Part shown: positions 5,655 through 13,427 of the stretch, piece by piece
Position numbering within the stretch: the stretch's first letter is position 1
Layout: each line of letters begins with the position of its first letter
Source: Oscillospiraceae bacterium
GTDB taxonomy: Bacteria > Bacillota > Clostridia > Oscillospirales > Acutalibacteraceae
DNA: 14,958 nucleotides
Direction: 5' to 3'
Assembly: GCA_022508865.1 (NCBI GenBank)
Contig: JAFLUK010000021.1
Span: 1 to 14,958 of the forward strand
Program-made: the position numbers and the translations under genes
Notes under the pieces: generated by a model
Database searches by the model: none
The model's input: only the letters and a program-made list of their open reading frames with translations
What the model was told of the DNA's origin: nothing

Positions 5655-7780
5655 TGTGCTTCCTCCTCTTGAACGGGCTCTGTTGCAGGCATTGTGGTTG
5701 TAGTAGCTGTCGCAGGTTTAGTGGTTGGTTTTGTAGTGGAGTTTTGGGTAGGTTTAACCGGCTTTGTGGTTTTGGTTGGCGAAGTGGGTTTGGGCTTGGT
5801 GGTAGGCTTTGGAGAAGTCGGTTTAGGTTGTGGTATTTTAGTCTTTTTATAAATCGGCTTTATGGTAAGATTACTGTTTACCTTGCTGAATGATTTATTC
5901 CACCGTAAGAATGTATATCTGTAATATTTTGTAGAAGCCTTTGTTGGTGGCTTTGGAGCTTTTGCAGATGATTTTTCTTTAACCCTTTGACTTTTTATAA
6001 CCTTGCCCTTTGAGTCCAGGAATTTTACTGTATATGTTTTTTCCTTTGGTTTAGTGGTACTTGTAGTTGGTTTTGTTGATGAGGTTTCTGTGGTGGAAGT
6101 AATTTTCCAAGCAAACTTTCCGCCTGTCAAATCCTCTTTTCCTTTTATCTTACCCTCACCATCATACCAGCTTATTCTGCCCTTTTTATATTCCTCCTTA
6201 AAGGAGGTAAGCTTTGGCTGTGTTCCTCCATACCTGTAATAGAAATCAGACGGGAAATAGGCCTTGCTGTTTTTTGTTGCCTTGGAAACAGGCACGTTTT
6301 TACTCTCGCCTTTTCTTACCTTTCTTGCTACAACAACTGTTCTGTAGTTTTCGTGTACCTCATAGGAACAGGTAGAAAGGGTAAGCAGCTTATCATTTTC
6401 GTTAACGTCAACAGGGCAATTAACCATTGAACGTGCCCTGACATTGTAAACATAGTTCAAAAATTCCGCATTATTAAAGAAGTCACCCTGAATGTAATTG
6501 AAAAAGTCTTTGTCCTTTGTATTGCCTGTCGTTTTAATAACGGAAATTATCTTGTAAGTATCTGTCCCCTTTGGAGTACTGAATGTAACGGTGGGACTTT
6601 TTTTATAAAAGTCCATATCTATAGAGGTTTTGCCGTATTTTAGCAGATTTGAGAACATACTGCCGTCCATCATATGATGACCGTGTAAAATAATATTTTT
6701 GCTGTCTGTACCCTTCGAGCTACGGAAATCCACAAAAATACTGCCATAGTCGGAATAATTACCCTCGTAGTTTTTGTAAAGATAATATTGGCTTTTGAGA
6801 GTGTCCTCCTTATGATATAAAACGGGATAATCCACCTTTGTGTTAGGAATGGAAATCCAAGCTACAATTTCATTATTAATACTTTTCAGCTTTTTAAAAT
6901 TCTTTGCATGGTCCTGTGTTTTTGCCTTTTCCGAAACTTCACCGTCATAGTAAATAGACTGAATTTCGGACTGAATTGCAGTGTTCTCCACAGATTTGTA
7001 AACACTGTTGTAAAGAAGATATATTCCTGCAACCACAAAGACAACAACCGCAACATTCTGAACCGTCTTTCTTATTACCTCTCTTTTGTTGTCGGCAAGC
7101 AGTGGAATATGACCTGTAATCAGCTTTTTACTTTTGCTGTCATATTCCTTGGTAATAAATTTATCATTATTTTTTATGCTGTTATCAAGGAACTTTTCTG
7201 CATTCTTAACTGTGTATTCATCTGCCTTATCCAGAGCTAAAAATCTTATGCCGGACGCAGAGAACACAAAGCCGTACGAAGTAAGATAAACAGGAATTTT
7301 CTTTTTGCAGTACGTCTTTTCCTTTAGATACTTCCAATATTCCTTTGCTCCAAAGGCAAGGGATTTGCATTTTGGCTTTAGCTTTGCAAGGGCAATTTCC
7401 AGTTTTGTAACATCCTTTTTCTTAAGCAGTTCCTTGTCCTTATCAGAAATATCAAAAATCTTTTTTTCAGGCTTTTTGCCTGTGGGTAAGTCTGTCTTGT
7501 CTTTGTTCAGACTTTTTTCCAGATAATCAATGGTATCAGCAAAAACACTCCTGAATTTTCTCTCTGTGTTGCAGCAGTTCAGGGTAACTATTTCTGTAAT
7601 ATTACAGTTACTGTCCTCTTCACTTTTTTCATTCAACAGAAGTTTTACCGCTCTTTTCAGGGCTTTGGGATTAATCTCATATACAATATCAAATCCCTCA
7701 TAGCTGTCCTTTGCCTCATTGAGTACAGGAGCACCAATATTCAATTTTATTTCCTTATTAAGTACTAATAAAACTCTCAA
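5651..7780 (-). CDS. Class B sortase with extra N-terminal cytoplasmic domain and C-terminal InlB-type repeat
   Basis: This 709-residue membrane protein contains a class B sortase, a cysteine transpeptidase that joins surface proteins to the cell wall or to each other. Residues 1-235 are a lysine-rich cytoplasmic region that I do not recognise. One membrane helix follows (about 242-260). The catalytic domain (about 290-490) shows IPNTKVDYPVL, the His in GHHMMDGSMF (His368), TLSTC with Cys471, and Arg480 in ENYRTVVVARK. Residues 582-645 (YTVKFLDSKGKVIKSQ ... YTFLRW) match the InlB B-repeat/Flg_new type. The end (about 647-705) is a Pro/Thr/Lys low-complexity tail. Usual class B sortases have roughly 230-280 residues. 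The start is TTG at 7778-7780, chosen because GGAG lies 8 bases upstream. thiI ends 27 bases before it. No sorting-signal substrate is encoded in the window, so its target is unknown. Confidence 0.9.
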   Translation of the reverse strand: MRVLLVLNKEIKLNIGAPVLNEAKDSYEGFDIVYEINPKALKRAVKLLLNEKSEEDSNCNITEIVTLNCCNTERKFRSVFADTIDYLEKSLNKDKTDLPTGKKPEKKIFDISDKDKELLKKKDVTKLEIALAKLKPKCKSLAFGAKEYWKYLKEKTYCKKKIPVYLTSYGFVFSASGIRFLALDKADEYTVKNAEKFLDNSIKNNDKFITKEYDSKSKKLITGHIPLLADNKREVIRKTVQNVAVVVFVVAGIYLLYNSVYKSVENTAIQSEIQSIYYDGEVSEKAKTQDHAKNFKKLKSINNEIVAWISIPNTKVDYPVLYHKEDTLKSQYYLYKNYEGNYSDYGSIFVDFRSSKGTDSKNIILHGHHMMDGSMFSNLLKYGKTSIDMDFYKKSPTVTFSTPKGTDTYKIISVIKTTGNTKDKDFFNYIQGDFFNNAEFLNYVYNVRARSMVNCPVDVNENDKLLTLSTCSYEVHENYRTVVVARKVRKGESKNVPVSKATKNSKAYFPSDFYYRYGGTQPKLTSFKEEYKKGRISWYDGEGKIKGKEDLTGGKFAWKITSTTETSSTKPTTSTTKPKEKTYTVKFLDSKGKVIKSQRVKEKSSAKAPKPPTKASTKYYRYTFLRWNKSFSKVNSNLTIKPIYKKTKIPQPKPTSPKPTTKPKPTSPTKTTKPVKPTQNSTTKPTTKPATATTTTMPATEPVQEEEAQ

Positions 7781-7807
7781 AATAAATACTCCAATACTTT
7801 ACACTAA

Positions 7808-8980
7808 TTATGGATTTATATATGTAATCTTAAGATCGTTAAGTGCTGTTTCTATCATTTCATCAAAGCCTGCCTTTTCCTGTGCTTCCTTAACATACTT
7901 CAACACAGGCTTTGTTCTTGGATGTTTTGGTGTAAATACAGTACAGCAGTCCTCGTATGGCTCTATGGAAATATCAAATGTATCTATCTTTCTTGATATA
8001 CGGATAATTTCCTCCTTATCCATACCTATAAGAGGACGGAACACAACCATATCTGCGGCTTCGTCTGTGGTAACAATAGCCTTCATTGTCTGGGAAGCAA
8101 CCTGACCCAGACTTTCTCCCGTAATAAGACAGGAGCTGTCTGTATTCTCTGCAATTCTCTGGGAAATCTGCATCATTAATCTTCTCATAATAATGGTAAA
8201 CAGTTCTTCAGGACAATCTTTCTTTATTTTCTCCTGAATTTCAGTGAAGGGAACTGTGTACATTGTAATGTTACCTGCATAGGCAGAAACCTTTTTCAGC
8301 AGTCTTACTACCTTATCCTCTGCCCTTTGTGATGTATATGGAGGGGAAGCAAAGTGGACAGCATTAAGCCTGAGTCCTCTTTTAGCCATCATCCAAGCAG
8401 CAACAGGGGAGTCGATACCACCACTGATAAGAATTGTACCATTACCACTGGAACCTACAGGCACCCCGCCTGCACCTCGGATAACACCTGCGTGAATATA
8501 TGCGCCAAAGTCACGCACTTCAACTGTAACCTGAATTTCAGGGTTATGAACATCCACTGTAAGGTGGTTGAATTTTTCCAAAATTTTTCCCCCAAGCTCT
8601 CTGCAAATTTCAGGGGATTTAAGAGGAAAGCTCTTATCGCTTCTCTTTGCCTCCACTTTAAATGTATTTGCACTCTCAAGGTACTCCTCCAGATAGCTGA
8701 GGGCAGTGGAGGTAATGCTCTCCATATTCTTCTCAGCCACAACAGCACGATGAAAAGCTACAATACCAAAAACCTTCTCAAGTCTTTCACAGATTTCGTC
8801 AATATCTGCATCTTCATAGCAGGGCTCTACGTAAATGGTAGACTGGGCGGATGATATTTTGCACTGGGATGTACCGTTAAGTGCATGCTTAATGCTTCTT
8901 ATCAGCATACTTTCAAAGGATTTTCTGTTAAGGCCCTTCAGGACAATTTCTCCAACCTTTATTAAAATAATCTCTTTCAT
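7808..8980 (-). CDS. thiI: tRNA 4-thiouridine synthase ThiI (short form without rhodanese domain)
   Basis: ThiI uses ATP and persulfide sulfur to make 4-thiouridine at position 8 of tRNA; in some bacteria it also serves thiazole synthesis. The 390-residue protein begins with the ferredoxin-like/THUMP region (about 1-165), followed by RGAGGVPVG (168-176) and the PP-loop ATPase signature SGGIDSP (186-192). EDCCTVFTPKHP near residue 345 is also typical of the family. The C-terminal rhodanese domain of E. coli ThiI (482 residues) is absent, as in Bacillus subtilis, where a dedicated desulfurase hands over the sulfur. The gene directly upstream, only 30 bases away, is such a desulfurase. The ATG at 8978-8980 has AAAGGAAAG upstream. 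Confidence in the family is very high; whether it also works in thiamine synthesis cannot be judged here. Confidence 0.96.
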   Translation of the reverse strand: MKEIILIKVGEIVLKGLNRKSFESMLIRSIKHALNGTSQCKISSAQSTIYVEPCYEDADIDEICERLEKVFGIVAFHRAVVAEKNMESITSTALSYLEEYLESANTFKVEAKRSDKSFPLKSPEICRELGGKILEKFNHLTVDVHNPEIQVTVEVRDFGAYIHAGVIRGAGGVPVGSSGNGTILISGGIDSPVAAWMMAKRGLRLNAVHFASPPYTSQRAEDKVVRLLKKVSAYAGNITMYTVPFTEIQEKIKKDCPEELFTIIMRRLMMQISQRIAENTDSSCLITGESLGQVASQTMKAIVTTDEAADMVVFRPLIGMDKEEIIRISRKIDTFDISIEPYEDCCTVFTPKHPRTKPVLKYVKEAQEKAGFDEMIETALNDLKITYINP

Positions 8981-9010
8981 AAATTTTCTTTCCTTTGTTT
9001 ATGTAAACAA

Positions 9011-10129
9011 TTAAAATCTTACCAATGTTTTAAGACCTGTTTTAATTCCCTTGATAAGCAGGTCAATGTCTTCTTCTGTATTATCCCCAGCAAAGCTGAT
9101 ACGCAAAGCAGAGTTTATCCGTCTGCTGTCGTATCCGTATGCCGTAAGGACATGACTAAGCTCTCCTTTGTGACAGGCAGAGCCCGAGCTGATGCAAACA
9201 TCAAAATTATCTGCAAGATAGCTGAGCATAGTCTGACTCATTATACAGTTTGTGGATATGTTAATTATATAAGGAAAATCTGTACTGTTTGTGACAACAT
9301 CCTGAATATTTTTAAGTTCATCCATACAGTAACTATGCAGTTCCTTTACCCTTGCAAAATTTTCCTCAATTTTAAAATTCTCCACTGCTTTTGCAAATGC
9401 ACCGATAAGGGGCAACGCCTCTGTTCCGGGACGAACTTTGCCTTCCTGATTACCACCGTAAACATGGGGAACAATTCTGGTACCTTTTTTAATGTATAAT
9501 GCGCCAACACCCTTTGGTCCGTGAACCTTATGGGCAGACACAGTAAGCAAATCACAACCGATTTTCTTTACTCTGCAAGGGATTTTGCCGTATCCCTGAA
9601 CAAAGTCTGTGTGGAAAAGCGCAGGAGACTTTTTTCTCTTTATTATTGCAGGAATTTTGTCTGTCGGCAAAATAAGACCTGTTTCGTTATTTACAGTCAT
9701 CACTGAAACAAGAATTGTTCTTTCATCAATTGCTGTTTCAAGCTGACGGGTTGTGATTACATCCTTTTCAGGTTTTATGTATACCACTTCAAAACCGTCA
9801 TTTTCCAATTTTTTCATTGTTTCCAGCACCGAAGGGTGCTCGATTGCAGTAGTGACGATTTTGTTCCCTTGTCTTTTTCGTGCATTTACAGCACCTAAAA
9901 CAGCAAGATTATTAGCCTCTGTTCCTCCGGAGGTAAAAATAACCTCTTTGCTCTCTGCTCCAATGGACTTTGCAACTTTAGCTCTTGCTTCATCAAGAAT
10001 AAGAGAAGCATTGTACCCCATAGTATGCAGGGAGCTGGGATTACCATATTCTACGGTCATTATTTTAAAGGCAACATTTGCCGCTTCTTTATCCACAGAT
10101 GTGGTTGCACTGTTATCAAGATAATGCAT
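9011..10129 (-). CDS. Cysteine desulfurase (NifS/IscS family), sulfur donor for ThiI
   Basis: A PLP enzyme of aminotransferase class V that removes sulfur from L-cysteine as an enzyme-bound persulfide, releasing alanine. The 372 residues contain the N-terminal YLDNSATT, the TSGGTEANN cofactor segment (about 66-74), His98 in EHPS, Asp175 and Gln178 near the cofactor, the Schiff-base lysine Lys201 in SAHKVHGPKG, and the catalytic Cys319 in SSGSACHKG. All expected residues are present. The ATG at 10127-10129 has GAGG 8 bases upstream. It is the first gene of the cluster and lies 30 bases from thiI, the arrangement of nifZ-thiI in Bacillus subtilis. This suggests service to tRNA thiolation, although a general role in Fe-S assembly cannot be excluded. 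No IscU/SufU scaffold gene is nearby. Confidence 0.95.
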   Translation of the reverse strand: MHYLDNSATTSVDKEAANVAFKIMTVEYGNPSSLHTMGYNASLILDEARAKVAKSIGAESKEVIFTSGGTEANNLAVLGAVNARKRQGNKIVTTAIEHPSVLETMKKLENDGFEVVYIKPEKDVITTRQLETAIDERTILVSVMTVNNETGLILPTDKIPAIIKRKKSPALFHTDFVQGYGKIPCRVKKIGCDLLTVSAHKVHGPKGVGALYIKKGTRIVPHVYGGNQEGKVRPGTEALPLIGAFAKAVENFKIEENFARVKELHSYCMDELKNIQDVVTNSTDFPYIINISTNCIMSQTMLSYLADNFDVCISSGSACHKGELSHVLTAYGYDSRRINSALRISFAGDNTEEDIDLLIKGIKTGLKTLVRF

Positions 10130-10169
10130 ACCTGATACCTCGTTATCTTAAATCTCTGCGTACATAATC

Positions 10170-10198
10170 ATTATACTACAAAAAATCTTTAAAAGAAA
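10170..10198 (-). promoter_or_regulatory. Probable promoter of the desulfurase-thiI-sortase cluster
   Basis: On the minus strand a perfect TATAAT (complement of 10170-10175) lies 40 bases upstream of the desulfurase start. The -35 position at 17-base spacing reads TTTCTT, a poor match, so the call rests mainly on the -10. Transcription would start near 10163. The same region must also hold the spoVAC promoter on the other strand, which I could not identify with confidence. Confidence 0.5.
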
Positions 10199-10263
10199 TA
10201 GAAAATTTTAAAAACCTTTTAATACTTGGTAATAAAACGTAAATAATATGTATGGGTGATAAA

Positions 10264-10719
10264 ATGATTTCCAACAAAGAATATGATAAGCTTGTAAAAA
10301 AATACAGCCACAAAAGCCCCATATTAAAGGATTGCATCAAAGCTTTTCTGATTGGCGGGCTGATATGCACAATAGGACAGGGGCTCCAAAACCTGTACCA
10401 ATATTTTGGTATTGACAAGGACAGCGCAGGAAGTCTTGTGTCTGTTACACTGGTTTTTATCGGCATACTTCTTACCTATATCGGCTGGTACGACGACATT
10501 GCACGTCACGGAGGCGCCGGTACACTGATACCTATTACAGGCTTTGCAAATTCCGTTGCTTCCCCTGCAATTGAATTCAAAAGCGAGGGGCTTGTGCTGG
10601 GTCTTGGAGTAAAGATGTTTGTCATTGCAGGACCTGTACTTGTTTACGGAATTTCGGCTTCAGTTATTTGCGGATTTATACTTCAAATTCTATCTCTGTT
10701 TGGCATTAAACCCTTGTAA
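10264..10719 (+). CDS. spoVAC: Stage V sporulation protein AC
   Basis: SpoVAC is an inner-membrane protein of the forespore, part of the SpoVA channel that moves dipicolinic acid into the developing spore and releases it at germination; in Bacillus it has been described as mechanosensitive. The protein has about 151 residues, with a short charged N-terminus and several hydrophobic segments. It carries the family hallmarks CIKAFLIGGLICTIGQGLQN, the glycine-rich GGAGTLIPITGFANS and EFKSEGLVLGLGVKMF. The ATG at 10264 is preferred because GGGTGAT lies just upstream; an in-frame ATG at 10252 has no visible ribosome binding site. It is the only plus-strand protein gene here, and spoVAD and spoVAE, usually adjacent, are missing. 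A terminator follows 10 bases after the stop, so it is a single-gene unit. Forespore sigma-G control is expected from the family; I could not locate convincing boxes. Confidence 0.95.
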   Translation: MISNKEYDKLVKKYSHKSPILKDCIKAFLIGGLICTIGQGLQNLYQYFGIDKDSAGSLVSVTLVFIGILLTYIGWYDDIARHGGAGTLIPITGFANSVASPAIEFKSEGLVLGLGVKMFVIAGPVLVYGISASVICGFILQILSLFGIKPL

Positions 10720-10728
10720 GGGTCAAAA

Positions 10729-10769
10729 AGAGCTCCACTTCTATTGTGGAGCTCTCTGTTTTATTTTTT
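10729..10769. terminator. Bidirectional intrinsic terminator between spoVAC and the Big_2 gene
   Basis: A perfect 10-bp stem AGAGCTCCAC/GTGGAGCTCT (10729-10738 with 10746-10755) closes on a 7-base loop. Plus-strand transcripts meet CTGTTTTATTTTTT, and minus-strand transcripts meet TTTTTGACC. It serves both converging genes, whose stop codons lie 10 and 13 bases from the stem. Confidence 0.92.
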
Positions 10770-12132
10770 AATTAACTGTTACTTTACATATTGCACTCTT
10801 CTTGCTGCCGTCTTTAGCAGTGAACTTAATCTTTGTGTTACCCTTCTTAAGACCGGTAATAGTAACAGCCTTGCCTGATTTAACTGTCTTGCTGCTAACC
10901 TTTGCAATCTTTGAATTTACAGCCTTAACTGTCATCTTCTTGTTATAAGCGGCTTTGTCAACCTTTGCTTTCACCTTGACCTTATTGCCCTTTTTAATGG
11001 TAACTTTCTTTTTGCTCAAAGTAATCTTTTTAACAGCCTGTCTTACTGTAACCTTACAAATGCTGTACAGCTTACTTCCATCTTTTGTTGTAGCTTTAAT
11101 GTTTGTTTTACCTGCCTTCAGGCCTGTTACAACACCTGCTGAAGTAACCTTTGCAACACTTTTTTGTGATGATGACCAAAGGAGAGTTTTATTGTAAGCA
11201 GATGAAGGAGATACTGTTGCCTTAAGAGTTATTTTCTGTTTTGTGTAAACAGAAGTAGTCTTTTTCATAGTAATGCTTGTAACAGACTGACGAACATTAA
11301 CTGTGCAGGATGCCTTTACCCCACTGCCGTCCTTTGCTGTTGCTGTGATTGTAGCAGTACCCTTGCTTACACCTCTAACAACACCCTTGTGGGAAACTGT
11401 TGCAACAAGGTTGTTGCTTGTTGTCCACTCAATTTCCTTGTTTGCTGCTGTTTCGGGAGCGACTGTAGCTGTGAGGGCAATTGTCTGACCGGTAAAAACA
11501 GAAGCAGAATCATTGTTAAGAGTAATAGTCTTCACTAAATCAGAGGATGGTGTTTGTGATGATGTTGTAGATGTCACAGATGAAGATGGTTTAGTTAAAG
11601 ATGTAGCAGTTGAAGAAGTTTTAGTAGTTGTTGTCACAGTCGGTTTTGGAGTAACCTTACTCTCCATACGGTCGGTAAGTCTGTTGTCAATAACAGGACC
11701 ATGGTCTACAATTGGCTTAGAATTCACATCGTCAACAACTATCCAATTGTTAGCAACTGTGTACTCGCCGTCTTTAAGCACAGTAAACTCTGCTGTGTAT
11801 AACAGTGTTTCCTTCGTAAAGTTGTATGGTTTGCTAAAGCTGCTGCCGTTGTAAAAAACAAAACCGTACTGGGTTGTGTTGATAACCATACCATTCTCTG
11901 TACACATTTCAAAGGCCTTAAGACGCAGTCCTGTGTAATCATAGATTAATTTGCCCTGAAAGTCTTCCCATTTACTGTCGGAAGTAACATAGAAGTTAAC
12001 TGTTACCTTGTCTCCCTGCTTGACGCTGATACTGTTCACAGCATCACCCTCTGCACTAACCGACATAAAAGTTGCAGTACACAGTGCAAAAAGCATTACT
12101 ACAGCCAATGACAATGAGATTACTTTTTTCAT
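10768..12132 (-). CDS. Secreted protein with three Big_2 (bacterial Ig-like) domains
   Basis: A 454-residue exported protein of unknown specific role. A clear signal peptide (residues 1-27, MKKVISLSLAVVMLFALC, cleavage after SVSA) is followed by a beta-rich domain (about 30-150) with some resemblance to cohesin-like folds. Next comes a Thr/Ser/Pro linker (about 160-197), then three Ig-like Big_2 repeats at about 198-281, 282-364 and 365-454. The repeats share VTSITMKK-type starts, a 'VA-V-x-G-V-GLKAG-T-I-ATTKDGS' core and a CKVTV end. The third repeat is unusually lysine-rich and more diverged. There is no LPXTG motif, hydrophobic anchor, dockerin or SLH domain, so it is probably released or held by charge; it is not an obvious substrate of the nearby sortase. 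The ATG at 12130-12132 has AGGAGG 8 bases upstream. It sits 51 bases after serA with no visible terminator or strong promoter between, so it may be read from the serCA transcript. Confidence 0.9.
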   Translation of the reverse strand: MKKVISLSLAVVMLFALCTATFMSVSAEGDAVNSISVKQGDKVTVNFYVTSDSKWEDFQGKLIYDYTGLRLKAFEMCTENGMVINTTQYGFVFYNGSSFSKPYNFTKETLLYTAEFTVLKDGEYTVANNWIVVDDVNSKPIVDHGPVIDNRLTDRMESKVTPKPTVTTTTKTSSTATSLTKPSSSVTSTTSSQTPSSDLVKTITLNNDSASVFTGQTIALTATVAPETAANKEIEWTTSNNLVATVSHKGVVRGVSKGTATITATAKDGSGVKASCTVNVRQSVTSITMKKTTSVYTKQKITLKATVSPSSAYNKTLLWSSSQKSVAKVTSAGVVTGLKAGKTNIKATTKDGSKLYSICKVTVRQAVKKITLSKKKVTIKKGNKVKVKAKVDKAAYNKKMTVKAVNSKIAKVSSKTVKSGKAVTITGLKKGNTKIKFTAKDGSKKSAICKVTVN

Positions 12133-12183
12133 AGTTAATCCTCCTTTATACGTGACATCTACTAATTTATCGTTTAAATAATA

Positions 12184-13302
12184 TTAAAGACTTCTTACCT
12201 TAATAACACCGTCAACAGCAATGTTTGCGTTTGCAGCATTATCAATGATTGTATAGCTGTAGTTACCTCTTGCAGCAGTTACAGCATCATCTGAACCGGC
12301 TGCAGCCTTGATAGCCTCAACATCAGCGTCAGCCTTTGCAATAACACAAACTCTTGTGCCGCCTGTCTTATCTTTAGAAATGCATGGCATATTTACAGAG
12401 TTGACAATATTGCCGTTTTCAAGGTAATCCTTAACCTCGCTTGCAGCCATCATTGCACAGTTGTCTTCACTTTCAGGTGTTGATGCGCCAAGGTGCGGCA
12501 TTGCAACAACTCCGTCCTCACCAAGGATATCATCTGTAGCAAAGTCGGTTACATATGCGCCCATTTTGCCGTTCTTCAATGCTTCAAGAATATCAGCAGA
12601 AGCAACAAGACCGTCACGGCTGTAGTTAAGAACTCTTACTCCATCCTTCATTTTTGCAATTGTATCTTTGTTAATCATTGCTTTTGTGCCGTCGTTCAGA
12701 GGAACATGAATTGTAATATAGTCGGCAACTGCATAAACATCATCGTTGCTGTCAACAATTGTGCAATCTGTGAGCTTTGCCTTGTTATCTTCGCTAAGGA
12801 AAGGATCAGTACCAACAACCTTCATACCAAGGGCTGCTGCTGCATTTGCAACCTTAATACCGATAGCACCAAGACCGATAACACCAAGTGTTTTACCCAT
12901 AATTTCAGGACCTGCAAAATTTGACTTGCCTTTTTCTACCATTTTGCCAACCTGGTCACCGTTGCCCTTAAGAGTTTTTGCCCAAGCAATACCATCAACA
13001 ATCTTTCTTGATGACATAAAAAGACCGGCAATAACAAGCTCCTTAACAGCGTTTGCGTTTGCACCCGGTGTGTTGAAAACTACAATACCCTTTTCTGCAC
13101 AAGCGTCTGTTGGAATATTGTTTACACCTGCACCTGCTCTTGCAATTGCAAGAAGGCCTTCAGGCATTTCCATATCGTGCATAGAAGCAGAACGAACAAG
13201 AACTGCATCAGGATTTGCACAGTTGTCTGTAACTGTATAGTTTTCACCAAGCTTATCTGTACCGCACTTGGCAATCTTATTTAAAGTAAGTATATTATAC
13301 AT
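12184..13302 (-). CDS. serA: D-3-phosphoglycerate dehydrogenase (serine biosynthesis)
   Basis: SerA oxidises 3-phosphoglycerate to 3-phosphohydroxypyruvate with NAD, the first step of serine synthesis in the cytoplasm. At 372 residues this is a short form. Visible features are the substrate-site segment ARAGAGVNNI (about 54-63), the Rossmann motif GLGAIG (143-148) with Asp166 ending the second strand (NAD preference), the catalytic Arg229 in NYSRDGLV, and His270 in PHLGASTPESEDNCA. The position expected to hold the catalytic Glu lies in TDFATDDIL, where only Asp257 and Asp258 are available. The C-terminus (about 315-372) looks like a compact ACT-type regulatory domain, so serine feedback is possible. 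The ATG at 13300-13302 has GAGGAGA 8 bases upstream. It follows serC by 125 bases that contain a hairpin. The C-terminal side leads directly to the Big_2 gene. Confidence 0.95.
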   Translation of the reverse strand: MYNILTLNKIAKCGTDKLGENYTVTDNCANPDAVLVRSASMHDMEMPEGLLAIARAGAGVNNIPTDACAEKGIVVFNTPGANANAVKELVIAGLFMSSRKIVDGIAWAKTLKGNGDQVGKMVEKGKSNFAGPEIMGKTLGVIGLGAIGIKVANAAAALGMKVVGTDPFLSEDNKAKLTDCTIVDSNDDVYAVADYITIHVPLNDGTKAMINKDTIAKMKDGVRVLNYSRDGLVASADILEALKNGKMGAYVTDFATDDILGEDGVVAMPHLGASTPESEDNCAMMAASEVKDYLENGNIVNSVNMPCISKDKTGGTRVCVIAKADADVEAIKAAAGSDDAVTAARGNYSYTIIDNAANANIAVDGVIKVRSL

Positions 13303-13357
13303 TGTAATAATCTCCTCTGTATTTAAGTTAAACTGTATATATTTTATAATGTAAACC

Positions 13358-13389
13358 TAGGGCATATCGGATTTTTCGGATATGCCCTA
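13358..13389 (-). promoter_or_regulatory. Hairpin between serC and serA
   Basis: An 11-bp perfect inverted repeat (TAGGGCATATC with GATATGCCCTA) lies 38 bases after the serC stop. In the direction of serC and serA it is followed by AGGTTTACATT, too few U residues for an efficient terminator. On the plus strand the following bases are U-rich, but no gene leads into it. It could be a partial terminator that lowers serA relative to serC, or a message-stabilising end. A weak promoter (TTTTCA, 18 bases, TATAAA; complement of 13394-13423) precedes it and would place the hairpin at a 5' end. Confidence 0.5.
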
Positions 13390-13427
13390 TAGTTTTATAC
13401 TGTTTTTATTTTTTAATTGAAAAGAAA

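Noticed and set aside
5651..5850. A possible sorting signal at the C-terminus of the sortase
   Set aside because: The tail is Pro/Thr-rich but has no LPXTG or NPXTN-like motif, no hydrophobic stretch and no basic end; it finishes EEEAQ.
5624..5893. A Gly/Arg/Trp-rich frame on the plus strand
   Set aside because: It is only the complement of the Pro/Thr/Lys repeat tail of the sortase; low-complexity DNA gives such frames without selection.
8354..8854. A 166-codon plus-strand frame opposite thiI
   Set aside because: It is antisense to the THUMP and PP-loop coding region and shows no recognisable domain or promoter.
10130..10263. A sigma-G promoter for spoVAC
   Set aside because: CATTATA at 10169-10175 resembles a -10, but no matching -35 lies at 17-18 bases, and the same bases form the TATAAT of the opposite gene.
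12746..13240. A 164-codon plus-strand frame opposite serA
   Set aside because: It is antisense to the Rossmann domain of SerA; long open frames are expected there from its Ala/Gly-rich codons.
13358..13427. A complete intrinsic terminator ending serC
   Set aside because: In the serC direction the stem is followed by AGGTTTACATT, which lacks a proper U run; it is kept as a hairpin of unknown role.
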